Shown here one piece after another: positions 50,391 through 59,890 of a DNA stretch of 64,000 nucleotides (positions within the stretch are counted from its first letter, which is position 1; every line of letters starts with the position of its first letter). Both the position numbers and the translations under genes were made by a program. A model generated the notes under the pieces. That model did no database searches, had not been told where the DNA came from, and saw only the letters and a list, made by a program, of their open reading frames with translations. Source of the DNA: Metaphire vulgaris (lineage: Eukaryota; Annelida; Clitellata; Crassiclitellata; Megascolecidae). The stretch spans positions 24,891,908-24,955,907 of the forward strand of contig CM030832.1 in the NCBI GenBank assembly GCA_018105865.1, given 5' to 3'.

Positions 50391-52348
50391 CAGGGCCGGA
50401 GTAAGGTCCGAGTAGGCCGGGGGGCTGAGAAAAAAGGCCGTCGCCTATACTGAAAATCTCTGACAAGCAAAAAAGGTTATAACCCTTCCAAATCGTTCTG
50501 ACAAGCAAAAAAGGTTATCTCGAAAATCGGTGGGCCTATTTTCATGATGGGCCGGGGGGCAGCCCCGTCAGCCCCCGCTTTAATATGGCCCTGGAAGAGC
50601 CGCGTGTTATTATAGGCCTATAACAGGTTTTATAGATATCGAATACGAGTTTTATCACTAATTCGCTGTGTGAGAGAAGGCAATTGAAGGCCTGTTGAAT
50701 CATCATCATCATCGTCATGTGTCATCTTCATATCTGAAGGTTGACGGTCATGAGTTGTTTCCACTTCGTTCTGTCTTCAGCAATCCTTTTTAGTCTTCCG
50801 TAGTTCTGTTCCTGTATGTGCTCCTTAACGTCGTCCAGCCAGTCTCTTCTAGGTCTTCCTCTGGCTCTGTTTCCCTCATATCTGCCCTCTAATAGGACTT
50901 TTGCTTGTTCTGTGCTTGAGCCCCGCATTATGTGTCCAGCATACTGAGTTTTCCTGTTTATAATTTCTCTCAGGAGTTGTCTCTTTTCTCCAATTTTCTT
51001 TAGTACCTCTTCATTTGTTATTCTCTCTTGCCAGCTAATTTTCAAGATTCTTCTGAAGCACCACATTTCAAAGGCCTGTATTTTATTTTTTAACTGCTTT
51101 GTTAGAGTCCAGCATTCGCAGGAGAATGTGATAACCGAGTATACATAGCATCTCAGGATTCGTAGTTTTAGTGTTTGGTCTAGGTTTCTTCTTAGTAATT
51201 CTTTTTGTTTCCAAAAGGCTTCTTTGGCCATAGCAATTCTGGCGTTTATGTCTCTTGTATATCGTCCGTTTTCTGTTATGAAACTGCCCAGATATTTGTA
51301 TTCCTTTACTTGTTCCAACTTAGTGTTATCAATTAGGATGTTGTGTTTCTCATTTTTGTGTTTGCTTACTATCATCGTTTTTGTTTTCTTTCTGTTAATT
51401 TCCATCCCGTATTCTTTGCTTTTGTCGTTTAGCTTGTTAATTATGAGTTGGAGGTCTTCCTCTTTTTCTGCAAAGATTACCGTATCATCTGCATATCTGA
51501 GTATGTTATAGATTGTTCCATTGATTTTCATTCCAGGAGTTTGTTCTAATGCTTCCTTTATTAATAGTTCTGTATATAGGTTTAATAGTAAAGGGGATAG
51601 TATGCATCCTTGTCTGACTCCTTTTTTTATTTGTATCTTCTCGGATTCCTCCTCTTTTATTCTTATGGTGGCGTATTCATTCCAGTATAAGTTACAGATT
51701 AAATTTTGCTCCAGTTTTGGTATTCCTGCCCACTTTAGTGTCTCCAATAGCTTTTGATGATTTATTTTGTAGGCCCTAGATATGTAAAAATCTAATCGAT
51801 TTGAAGAAATTCTCGTACAAAATCCACATTTTCCTCTTGCTCCATCTTCATTGCTTTAACCTTTGCAAGAATAATCAATTATATAATTCTCAATTTCGAC
51901 CTACAGGGTTCGAAATAGAGCACTCTCAACCATTTCATACTACACTACTACAGTGGTTCTCACACAGGGCAGTCCCTACTGAACCACTTTAAACCTTGTT
52001 ATATTATATATATTATTATTATATTACACACTAACGCCATTGACTAGTAGAACGAGGCACATCAACTAAATTAAAGCCCTGCCGAATATCTTGTGGAATG
52101 GTTAGTAGGGAAATTAAGAGACGAGCCCAGGCTCGGATTAAGGTCCGAGTGGGCCGGCGGGCTGAGAAAAAAAGGCCGTCGCCTTAGACTCGTCTATACT
52201 GAAAATCTCTGACAAGCAAAAAAGGTTATCTCCCTTCCAAATCGTGCTGACAAGCAAAAGAAGGTTTTATCTCGAAAATCGGAGGGCCTATTTTCATGAT
52301 GGGCCTGGGGGCTACAGCCTTGTCAGCCCCCGCCTTAATATGGCCCTG
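50391..52348. mobile_element. Composite: two MITE copies around a 1.5-kb interval
   Basis: Copy 1 (50391-50593) and copy 2 (52128-52348) are direct repeats of one hAT-type MITE (CAGGGCCGGAGTAAGGTCCG ... TTAATATGGCCCTG). Outer flanks are identical: aatcggac at 50383-50390, and aatcggac after copy 2 once the MITE at 52351-52542 is subtracted. Inner flanks also match each other: gaagagcc (50594-50601) and gacgagcc (52120-52127). The interval holds a minus-strand LINE. See the findings for interpretation. Confidence 0.88.
50728..51747 (-). pseudogene. RTE-like LINE ORF2, RT and C-terminus in one open frame
   Basis: A 339-codon open minus-strand frame, 5'-truncated. Visible: LICNLYWNEYATIRI, KKGVRQGCILSPLLLNLYTE (RT block 4), NILRYADDTVIFAEKEEDLQ (catalytic YADD), KEYGMEINRKKTKTMIVSKH, EYKYLGSFITENGRY, YVYSVITFSCECWTLTKQLK, AFEMWCFRRILKISWQERIT, AGHIMRGSSTEQAKVLLEGR, RARGRPRRDWLDDVKEHIQE and a stop. 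The 3' tail is (ATG)n (50698-50727). The N-terminal endonuclease and fingers are lacking, so it cannot move by itself. It resembles the proteins often mis-annotated as 'craniofacial development protein 2-like' or 'endonuclease-reverse transcriptase' in animals. The lack of stops suggests recent insertion. Confidence 0.92.
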
Positions 52349-52350
52349 AA

Positions 52351-52542
52351 CAGTGGCGGCTCCACCGGGGGGGCAGGGAGGCCCGTGCCCCTATTGAGAG
52401 CCTGTCCCCCCAGTGGCCCCCCCAGTTGGGACCCTATACTTAATGCTACATACATTAAACAACAAATGGTTGGCCCCCCATGATTAGAAGTTGCCACCCC
52501 AACGCCCCCCCCCCCACTTGCCAAATCCTAGAGCCGCCACTG
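52351..52542. mobile_element. hAT-type MITE at the edge of composite copy 2
   Basis: Ends CAGTGGCGGCTCCACC and CTAGAGCCGCCACTG; perfect TSD gccctgaa (52343-52350, 52543-52550). It landed across the right end of MITE copy 2. Interior rich in GGCCCCCC. Confidence 0.93.
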
Positions 52543-52616
52543 GCCCTGAATCGGACTGCATTAGCCATAATCAATAACTAGTTACTAGACCTACTAGGTT
52601 TTATTAAAGCTTATTA

Positions 52617-52966
52617 CAGCGGTTCTCAACCTTTAGAGTGCCGCGACCCTTTTAATTCAATTCCTCACTATGTGGCGACCCCCCAACGGCAAAATTATTT
52701 TCGTTCACAGTGTAAGCTGCTAAAAATAATAATGCTACGACAATCAAAATGTTCGAAATCATTATTATTTAAATGTCTCCAAGTCTATCCTCGAATGACA
52801 ATTATAGTAAAACAACTAGTACGTCGTAACTACCACTGAGGAAATTTTGTACAATAACAATAACAGGAAAAGAGACAACCGCATATTTCTGATGGTCTCG
52901 GGCGACCCCTGGCAAATCGTCATTCGACCCCCGTGGGGGTCGCGACCCACAGGTCGAGAACCGCTG
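52617..52966. mobile_element. hAT-type MITE (CAGCGGTTCTCAACC)
   Basis: Ends CAGCGGTTCTCAACC and GGTCGAGAACCGCTG; perfect TSD gcttatta (52609-52616, 52967-52974). Inverted subterminal phrases gccgcgaccctt / gggggtcgcgac. Nested in the 50216-53434 hAT. Confidence 0.94.
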
Positions 52967-54646
52967 GCTTATTAGGATCAAAATATCGTACTTGTAGCAT
53001 TCAAAGTTAAACTTGCATAACCTATCGGTCAAATGAAAACAATAAAATGAATCAATGAGACGGATGAGGTTGCATCTCATCAGCCAGTTTCGAGAATCTT
53101 GGCTGCGTCTTTGATCCACACAGGGCGATTTTTGAATTTGCCGCGCTGACCAAGGAAGAGTCCAATACCACAAGGTGACATAGGACAGGTTAAACTTTAA
53201 ACTTATAGCGAGGGGTGACGGGTTAGAGGAGTCCAAAAGGTCTACATCTGTCACTTCAGTTTAAGAAAATCAAATCCAATCACAATTTTTTAGAACTTTT
53301 GCAAATATTGTGAAATTTGTTACTATCAAACATCAGTGCATGAGAATTCCACTGACTTTCCACTTTCCGCCCGCGTACCCCTAGAAGTCCATTTTGTACC
53401 CTGGGGTACGCGTACCACCGTTTGGGAACCACTGTACTAGTCTAACTATGAGTCATAATAACTTAAAGGAATTAATTGTTCTAATAAATCAGGAAATAAC
53501 TAAAACTTCTGCTTGGTTTAAAACAAATAGACTTGCACTGAACCTAGAAAAAACTCATTTTATATACTTTCACTCCAAAAAACCCCTATTAAATAAATTA
53601 GACCAAATAAAAATAGATGATGCTATAATATCTCAAAAACTCATATAAAATTTTTAGGAATAACACTGGACCAACACTTAAGTTGGAAATATCATTTTAG
53701 TGAACTAGTTAATAAATTATCTAAAAATCTAAATATTATTAGACACTTAAAATATCTATTGGACTCGAATGCTCTGCACCAATTGTATTATGCTTTAATA
53801 CAATCCTACCTAACTTACTGTATACAAATCTGGGGTAATAACTATAAATCAAACATAAACAAAATCCAAATTATCCAAAATAAAGCTATAAGATTATTAT
53901 TCAATGACCATGATTATGTAAGCACAGCTAAATTATTCATAACCTACAAAAATTTAAATATTGAAAGTCTCTACAAATTTCATACCCTTATTCTTGTATA
54001 TAAATATATCTATAAACTCCTTCCTAATACTCTTCAAAACTTAAACTTATTTCAAATGAAAACTAACTTATCTGAAATAAATCTCAGAAGTTTTAACAAT
54101 CTCTTTCTTCCTTATGACTCAACAAATAAAAGAAAATTTACTACAAAGTTTTCAGGACCTAGACTATGGAATAATTATAACCTGCCCAATAAACTGAGAA
54201 TTATTAACAATTTCTTTTATTTTAAAAATTCTTTAAAAAGCTTCCTTTTCAATAACCAAGTCACAGTCAACCTGTAACTAAGTAATGAATCAACTACCTT
54301 AGCTGATGTAAAATCCTTAAGATTCTCTTAATCATTTTTTATGCTTCTATACTTTACTATATCATTATTTATTCTACTTTAAAGTGCATTAGATTAATTC
54401 AACTCAGGACACTCTTACCTTCAATTTTTGTAATTCCTTAACTAACCCTGTCACTTATATATCACTAAACCAAATAGGTTGACCGTCTTACGGGTTTTAT
54501 ACCCTTTGGCCAACCCATTTCTCAAACGAATTATATATTTTTTACATATTATGATGTTCATTTTGTTACATAGTAAGAAATGATTTAAATTTGTAGCCTA
54601 TGTTTAACCTGTATAATCTTGAGAAATAAAAATTGATTGATTGATT

Positions 54647-55430
54647 GATATTAAAATCCCCAATAATTATAAGTTCAGATGATAATGGAAGCAAAGTTTC
54701 AAGGAGTGCCGAAAATTCCGAAAGAAAATCCATGAATGTAGAGGTATGTCTAGTCGACGGTGGAGGACGGTAGATGGTCAGGAATGAGAAAGAGGATCGC
54801 AATATTGAGCATTTAACTAGAGAGACTCAAATGAATTATAGCATGGAATTGGGACCTTTTCTAATTTTAATAACGATGCAAACACAAAAGCAACTCCACC
54901 CACCCCTTCCACTTGGGCGCGGTTCATGAACTATCGAATAATTTTCCGGTATTATAGATGAAATTACAGAAGGATGATCAGACGGGAAACCAAGTTTCAT
55001 TTAAAGATAAGATTTCAATCTGATCATCAGCAATCAATTCCTTAAAAATTGCCGGTTTATCCAATGACTTAGAAACTGAAGCAGCTGATCTAATATTGAG
55101 ATGACCCAGACTAATGCTAGACGGAGATTAAATTACAGGACCAGGGTTAGTTTGTACATCACCACATAGCAAAAGGAGAAAAGTAATAAATGGATTATAA
55201 TGAGGGAGAGGATAAACAAAAGAAATCAGACAACATCTCTGCAGAAGCAGTGAAACTGGGAGGGTATCTAGATCAGGACAGAGTGTTCCAAAAGCACCCG
55301 AACAGGTCATCATTTGCAATCTATCGTTCCAGACCCCACAGATAAAACCAGAGACCGGAGCGTTAAGAGACAACATCCTGCAAAGCAGGAGCAAACTCAA
55401 AAGGAAAAAACGAAAATCCATCAATATGAT
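54647..55430 (-). pseudogene. L2-like LINE, 5' part with endonuclease start
   Basis: On the minus strand: FLLLLCGDVQTNPGP (the hallmark leader of CR1/L2 ORF2), then LGHLNIRSAASVSKSLDKPA-like text, SLNETWFPSDH, VAFVFASLLKLEKVP, LTIYRPPPSTRHTSTFMDFL and LIIIGDFNI. The frame is broken by shifts. It continues at 49971 across the insertion. The 5' UTR limit is unclear. Confidence 0.85.
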
Positions 55431-56263
55431 ACCAATTTAACATATAAACCAAGCCAATACAGACCAAGCCAAGAGCAAGTGATTTTAGGTAAGTGACAAC
55501 GATTAAATAAATTTAGTGTAGTCAAGATCTTCAGTCAGTGGGTCGACTCACAGACTCAGCCAAAAGTAAAGAATGCCAGACCAACTTTAGTTTGCGGAGC
55601 TAAACTATGGTTAGTGTTGATTGCTAAGCTAAAAGACGACGTGACATGACACTTGCTGCTGGAATATTGAAACAATAATAACAACAACAATGATAACTGA
55701 TACAGTTAGGGGTGCAGTTTTCCCAGCCCTCAATAAACAGTAGAAGGACAGGCGCAACAAGGTATATCTAGACAATCTAGACAATCTAGACAACCAATAG
55801 AAACAAGGCTCCGCTGTGAATAATAATGTCAATTAGTCCAAGACTTGAGTAAACAGAAGAAGGGCAGGTGCAACGAATGTATTTTTAAACAACCAATAGT
55901 AACAAGGTTTGACCGCAGATTCTAATATCAGTGATCCAAGACTTGATATTAATCAGTTGATAAAAGTCAGAAAACCTCTAGGAGAATCTGAAACAAAAGA
56001 CACCACCAGTGAATCTGAAACAACCACGAGCACAATCGCCAATTAGGCCTATCTATATCAGAGTATAAGTAAAAACATTTAAAAAACGAATTTTTATATA
56101 AAAGCCACGAAGACACGACCACCGTCGAAAAACACCATGCACGTGACCACCATCTATAACTGGCATAGAGGCCTAGTTCTACTTTATTCAGTTTATTGTA
56201 TAATTGTCTAAAACCTTTGTTCTAATCGCACATTTAAGTAGTAATCTGCTAATCAATGTTTAG

Positions 56264-56541
56264 GACCAGAATCTGAAATATGTTTCCAAAAAGGACCTGT
56301 TGGAGGAAAGATACTATGGTTGGGCGCACAGACGGAAGATCCAAATGATTGTAAAACTCCACATGTTTGGAAGGCTAATTTAGAACCCTTCAAACCTTTC
56401 ACCTACAGCAACTGGTCTTCCGGAGAGCCTAATTGCGCTAACAAGGATGACAACTGCGCTATCATTTCTCCAGAACGCAACTATAAATGGGAAGATACTA
56501 ATTGTGTTTCTCAGCTCTGCTATGTCTGCGAATTTCCTTAA
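56264..56541 (+). CDS. CTLD gene B, terminal exon (C-terminal half, stop)
   Basis: Acceptor caatgtttag, phase-1 entry, TAA stop. Product PESEICFQKGPVGGKILWLG, AQTEDPNDCKTPHVWK, FTYSNWSSGEPNCANKDDNC, YKWEDTNCVSQLCYVCEFP. WLG is the CTLD core strand. EPN in the long loop is the mannose-type calcium/sugar triplet, and WEDTNC stands in for the WND motif. Therefore this second domain, unlike its gene A paralogue (TPN), is the best candidate in the window for real carbohydrate binding. AATAAA at 56605-56610 follows. The same exon length (278 nt) and phase as 15869-16146 confirm the duplication. Confidence 0.9.
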
Positions 56542-56604
56542 GAAATCTAAACAACACTCACTGAGCGCCAGTTTAAATTTAAAAACGATTTGCTGCGGTG
56601 AAAT

Positions 56605-56610
56605 AATAAA
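56605..56610 (+). promoter_or_regulatory. Poly(A) signal, gene B
   Basis: AATAAA 64 bp after the gene B stop. Confidence 0.5.
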
Positions 56611-56814
56611 AAATCGTATGTGTTTTACATACATATTACTTAAGCTTGATATTATATTTATCAATAATTGAACACATAGCTACTGTTTGAAAAGAGTTTA
56701 AATGGCCAGCAAAATTATTACCCTTTAAAGGGCATAAAGTCTCTATTACAGTGTTATTCGTCATTCATTCATTCACTAATTTGTTCATTCATTCGTCTAT
56801 TAGTCCTTCATTCA

Positions 56815-57260
56815 ATCATTCAGTAGGTCCGTTGCGCCAATTTCGTGTTGGGTGTGTTTGGGCCAAGACAAAAGCCGGAGTGCCATTGTAGAGGGCTAAC
56901 CATCAGCGATCTTCTGGGACCATGTACTGTACTGCGTGGTCTGTCATCAGGTCTTTTCCAGTTGGGAGATGCGACGAACGATATCACATTTGAGAGCGCA
57001 GTGGACGGGGATGCTGATGTTCTGGTGAGCCACATGACCGAAAAGGAATAGACGGCGTTGTGCAATGATGTCTATCACTGATGGAAAGGCAGCCTGTGTG
57101 GAGACTGCTGCGTTGGTCACGAAGTCGAACCAGCGGATGCAGAGAAGCAGACCCTGTCAGCGCACGAGGAATGCGGATAGTTGTTGAGATTTTCTTACCT
57201 ACAGAGTCCATGTATACCAGCCCCATAGGAGGCTGGACAGGACGCAGCATTCGTTGGTTA
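56815..57260 (-). pseudogene. LINE ORF2 C-terminus, paralogous to 16541-17000
   Basis: Same minus-strand tail as downstream of gene A (SIDRHHCTTPSIPFRSCGSPE in one frame; gtggagactgctgcgttggtcacgaag landmark shared). 57410-57505 continues the match to 18555-18660. Confidence 0.75.
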
Positions 57261-57507
57261 ATTCTGGTGCATCGTACGTCTTCAACGGTAAGCGACTTTC
57301 GCGGACGAGTTTCTTCGCCAGATGTCAGCAGTTAAGAAGAGATAAGCCGCAACCATAACCAATGAAAGAATATTTAAGCGACGAACCGAGAGTTTGCTCA
57401 GCGTTGATGTGTCAGTGGATCGGAAGATGGCGATTCTAACATTTAAACACCTGTACGCAATTATGTAACACACTGTCTCTAATGTACGCACTGGACTTTC
57501 TCAGTAG

Positions 57508-57770
57508 CAGAGATGTTCATGGGTCCATTTTTTAGAACCCAATCCAACCCATCAAATGTCCAATCTAACCCAACTAAACCCGTGCCGATAATAGGCTTAC
57601 TTGACCCAACCCAATCCACTGTAATACATTAGAGTTTCTTAAACCATGACTTATTTTCTGACCCAACCCAACCCTATCCACCATTAATATGGAAAAGTCT
57701 GACCAAATCCAATCCAACACAACTCAACCCAATCCAACATATGGGTTAACCAAACCCATGGACATCTCTG
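57508..57770. mobile_element. hAT-type MITE, CCCATGGACATCTCTG family
   Basis: Ends CAGAGATGTTCATGGGT and ACCCATGGACATCTCTG; TSD ctcagtag/ctcaatag (7 of 8). The body is a run of aacccaatccaac phrases. A truncated relative is at 18080-18225. Confidence 0.85.
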
Positions 57771-58100
57771 CTCAATAGTCGATATGCTATGATTACCTTA
57801 ACCAGTGCTGCCTAAGATGTGGCCCGCGGGCTTATTTTACATGACCTCCCTCTTCAAATCTCAAGCAATATTTCGCCAATTTAGGTGAGAAAATTTGTCA
57901 TTGGCCTAACCATGTACTCACGTGAGCTTAGGTCAACAAACTCGAATATACAGCAGGCCTACTACTAAAAAAATTGAACACACGTGGATTTCGAAGCAAA
58001 ACGAAGTTTAAGGCTTGTTAAAGCATTGCAATCACAATCAAGAACACCAATATTGTATTTTTTCATTCATGGTACTATTCTACTATTGATGTACAGAAGG
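57771..58100. other. Unassigned stretch
   Basis: No recognisable gene or repeat. Confidence 0.4.
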
Positions 58101-58101
58101 C

Positions 58102-58140
58102 TATATATATATATATTATATATATATATATATATATATT
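58102..58140. repeat. (TA)n microsatellite
   Basis: tatatatatatatattatatatatatatatatatata-type tract of about 39 bp. Confidence 0.9.
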
Positions 58141-58940
58141 CAAAATTCAAGAAGTCAATGGAAATGTTCCTGGCAGACCAAATAACCGTACGGATTCTCG
58201 TAACTACAAAGCCCTTTAATCGGAATTTATTGCTGAAATTCCGATGTTAATGTAGAAATTTTAATCTTACATCTAAAATAGTTTAAATTATCCTAGAAAT
58301 TAATGAGAATAAAAAACGAGGTGTCTAATTTGCTTGTTATTCATCTGCGAGCCTTTTTCAATTATCTGCGTCATCCGAGTCATAGACGCAAGATAGGTTG
58401 CTTTCATTTCTGCAATAGTTTGTTGCGTTACCAGACGCAAGGCTGCAGAGCTGCAACAGAGCTGCAAAAATCAATCTACGGGTGCCGCAAATAAGTTAAT
58501 ATCAGAGTATTTGTGCTGTTATTCTCGTGATATTTTTGATTATTTCAAAAATTAAAGCATTTAACAAATATTAAGACTCGATAATGACAACGATGGTTTA
58601 TTGTACGGAGAACGCATTAAACAGAACTAACCTTAGTAATTGAATAAATCGCTGCAGATTTGTCAATTATGAATTAACAAATATTGAATTGAATTTAATC
58701 ATGAATTAACAAATATTAAACTTGTGAATTAAGTGTTAAAATTAATTCAATATTCAAACTATTACTTGGCCACGCCAAATAGTAAAGGGCTTTTATTTCA
58801 ATTTTACAGCCCTAATTGCTAGTTCTGTCCAGAAATAAGAAGGTTATGTCTGCCATTACTCTACCCATGTTCTGATTAACCTTACCATCGTAAGGTAGTG
58901 CCCAGCTGCAATTCGGATTGAATTCGGTGCGCCATCGGGT
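58130..58940 (+). other. Relic of a third CTLD-gene copy (intron 2 only)
   Basis: Landmarks of gene B intron 2 recur in order: tcatccgagt.atagacgcaag (45967 / 58371), agagctgcaa-type, gtatttgtgct.ttattc, ggtttatt.tacggagaacg, then ctgtccagaaataag and cggattg.attcggtgcg (47953 and 48035 / 58827 and 58915). No exon follows; the block runs into LINE debris at about 59080. It was a further tandem duplicate that lost, or never had, its exons. Confidence 0.65.
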
Positions 58941-59089
58941 GGTCCTCAAGGCATTGTGATATCAATATCAAATGCCAAAAAGTTCATTGATTGATTAATT
59001 GATAGCCATACATGGAAAATGTATTCTATGTTCTATGGCCAGTTGTTTTTTTAATCACAGAAATTAATAATGAGAAACTTTAATCAAAT

Positions 59090-59245
59090 TAAAGTGAGGT
59101 AGGTTGACAAAGTCGATTGTTAGGTCTTGAAAGTCAGTCACATTGCAATCGGTGCGGCGAGCGATGGCGCAGGCAGGAGCGCAGTTAGCTGGCATATTGA
59201 AGCTCTGGCGAGCCATGTGGCCGAAAAAGAATATTTTCTAGTTCA
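59090..59245 (-). pseudogene. Small LINE C-terminus relic
   Basis: cattgcaatcggtgcggcgagcgatgg ... gcgagccatgtggccgaaaaagaata resembles the LINE tails at 16690-16790 and 56960-57050. Confidence 0.5.
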
Positions 59246-59890
59246 TTGACACCATCGTGAATTGTTTTAGGACTCTAAATTGAAATGTGGGCGGTATATC
59301 TACATGAATTTTTGGGTTGCTGTAAGCGCGTTTTTAGGAGTGGGGATCAGTGAAGTGGGATTATAAGGAAAAGTACAGGAAAAGGGGCTATATTAATAGA
59401 AATAGTTTTAGGGGGCGTCATCTTGTGGGTCAGAGTACAGATTGGGGAGATGTTTGAAGGACAGAGCACGCTACTGATAACACTGGTCTACGTCAATTTT
59501 GCTGACTTGAAGACAACATGTGATCTTTATGTATTTTGGTGTGCTGAATCCAAAAATCACACCCATTTTCTCCTATCACGTCCAGTTTTTCCGCAAAACG
59601 CTGTTTACTGATTTACTGTTTACTGTAATAATGTAGCATTATGTATTATAATTCTTTAGCTATATTGAATATGCAAAAAGTTAAGGATGTGCAAAAAGAT
59701 ATGCTTAATATGCAGTGGGCATAACTATTTAATAATACAACAGTTTAATAGGCAGTTTTAAACTGCAGACGTCAGCATTTTATGGATATAGGCCTATATA
59801 AGCAGCGTGAAACCGACGGCAGCATTCAGTCGTTCATGAGGCTTACAAGTCGCAGTAAATTTAACTATTCTAACTAGCTTTCTGTGGAAT

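Larger units (their letters stand above)
50216..53434. mobile_element. hAT-type element inserted in the LINE RT gene
   Basis: Ends CAGTGGTTCCCAAAC and GTTTGGGAACCACTG; perfect TSD tactagtc (50208-50215, 53435-53442). Subterminal cgtacccc/gtaccct phrases are also inverted. After subtracting the nested elements about 0.7 kb remains and there is no transposase. Ends of this kind are like those of Charlie-type hATs in vertebrates. Confidence 0.95.
50127..54646 (+). pseudogene. 5'-truncated LINE (Jockey/Daphne- or CR1-like), interrupted by a hAT
   Basis: The plus strand reads PLLFLIYINDLPNSSNIFKH and LLFADDTS (RT catalytic FADD) to 50215. It resumes after the hAT at 53435 with LTMSHNNLKELIVLINQEIT, WFKTNRLALNLEKTHFIYFH, then a short frameshifted piece, and LHQLYYALIQSYLTYCIQIW, NKIQIIQNKAIRLLF, and GPRLWNNYNLPNKLR, stop at 54277 and a 370-bp 3' UTR ending aataaaaattgattgattga. 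The target was an L2 endonuclease gene; gatat is found at both borders (49965-49969, 54647-54651). The last 172 codons (53759-54277) are still open, so the copy is young. Clade is a guess. Confidence 0.87.
48379..56263 (+). other. 7.9-kb intron 3 of gene B, a nest of transposons
   Basis: The first 230 bp match the intron of gene A after 12993. The remainder, 48790 to about 55450, is nested LINEs and hAT elements listed below. 55450-56263 holds nothing recognisable apart from short repeats (gacaatcta three times near 55770). Confidence 0.65.
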
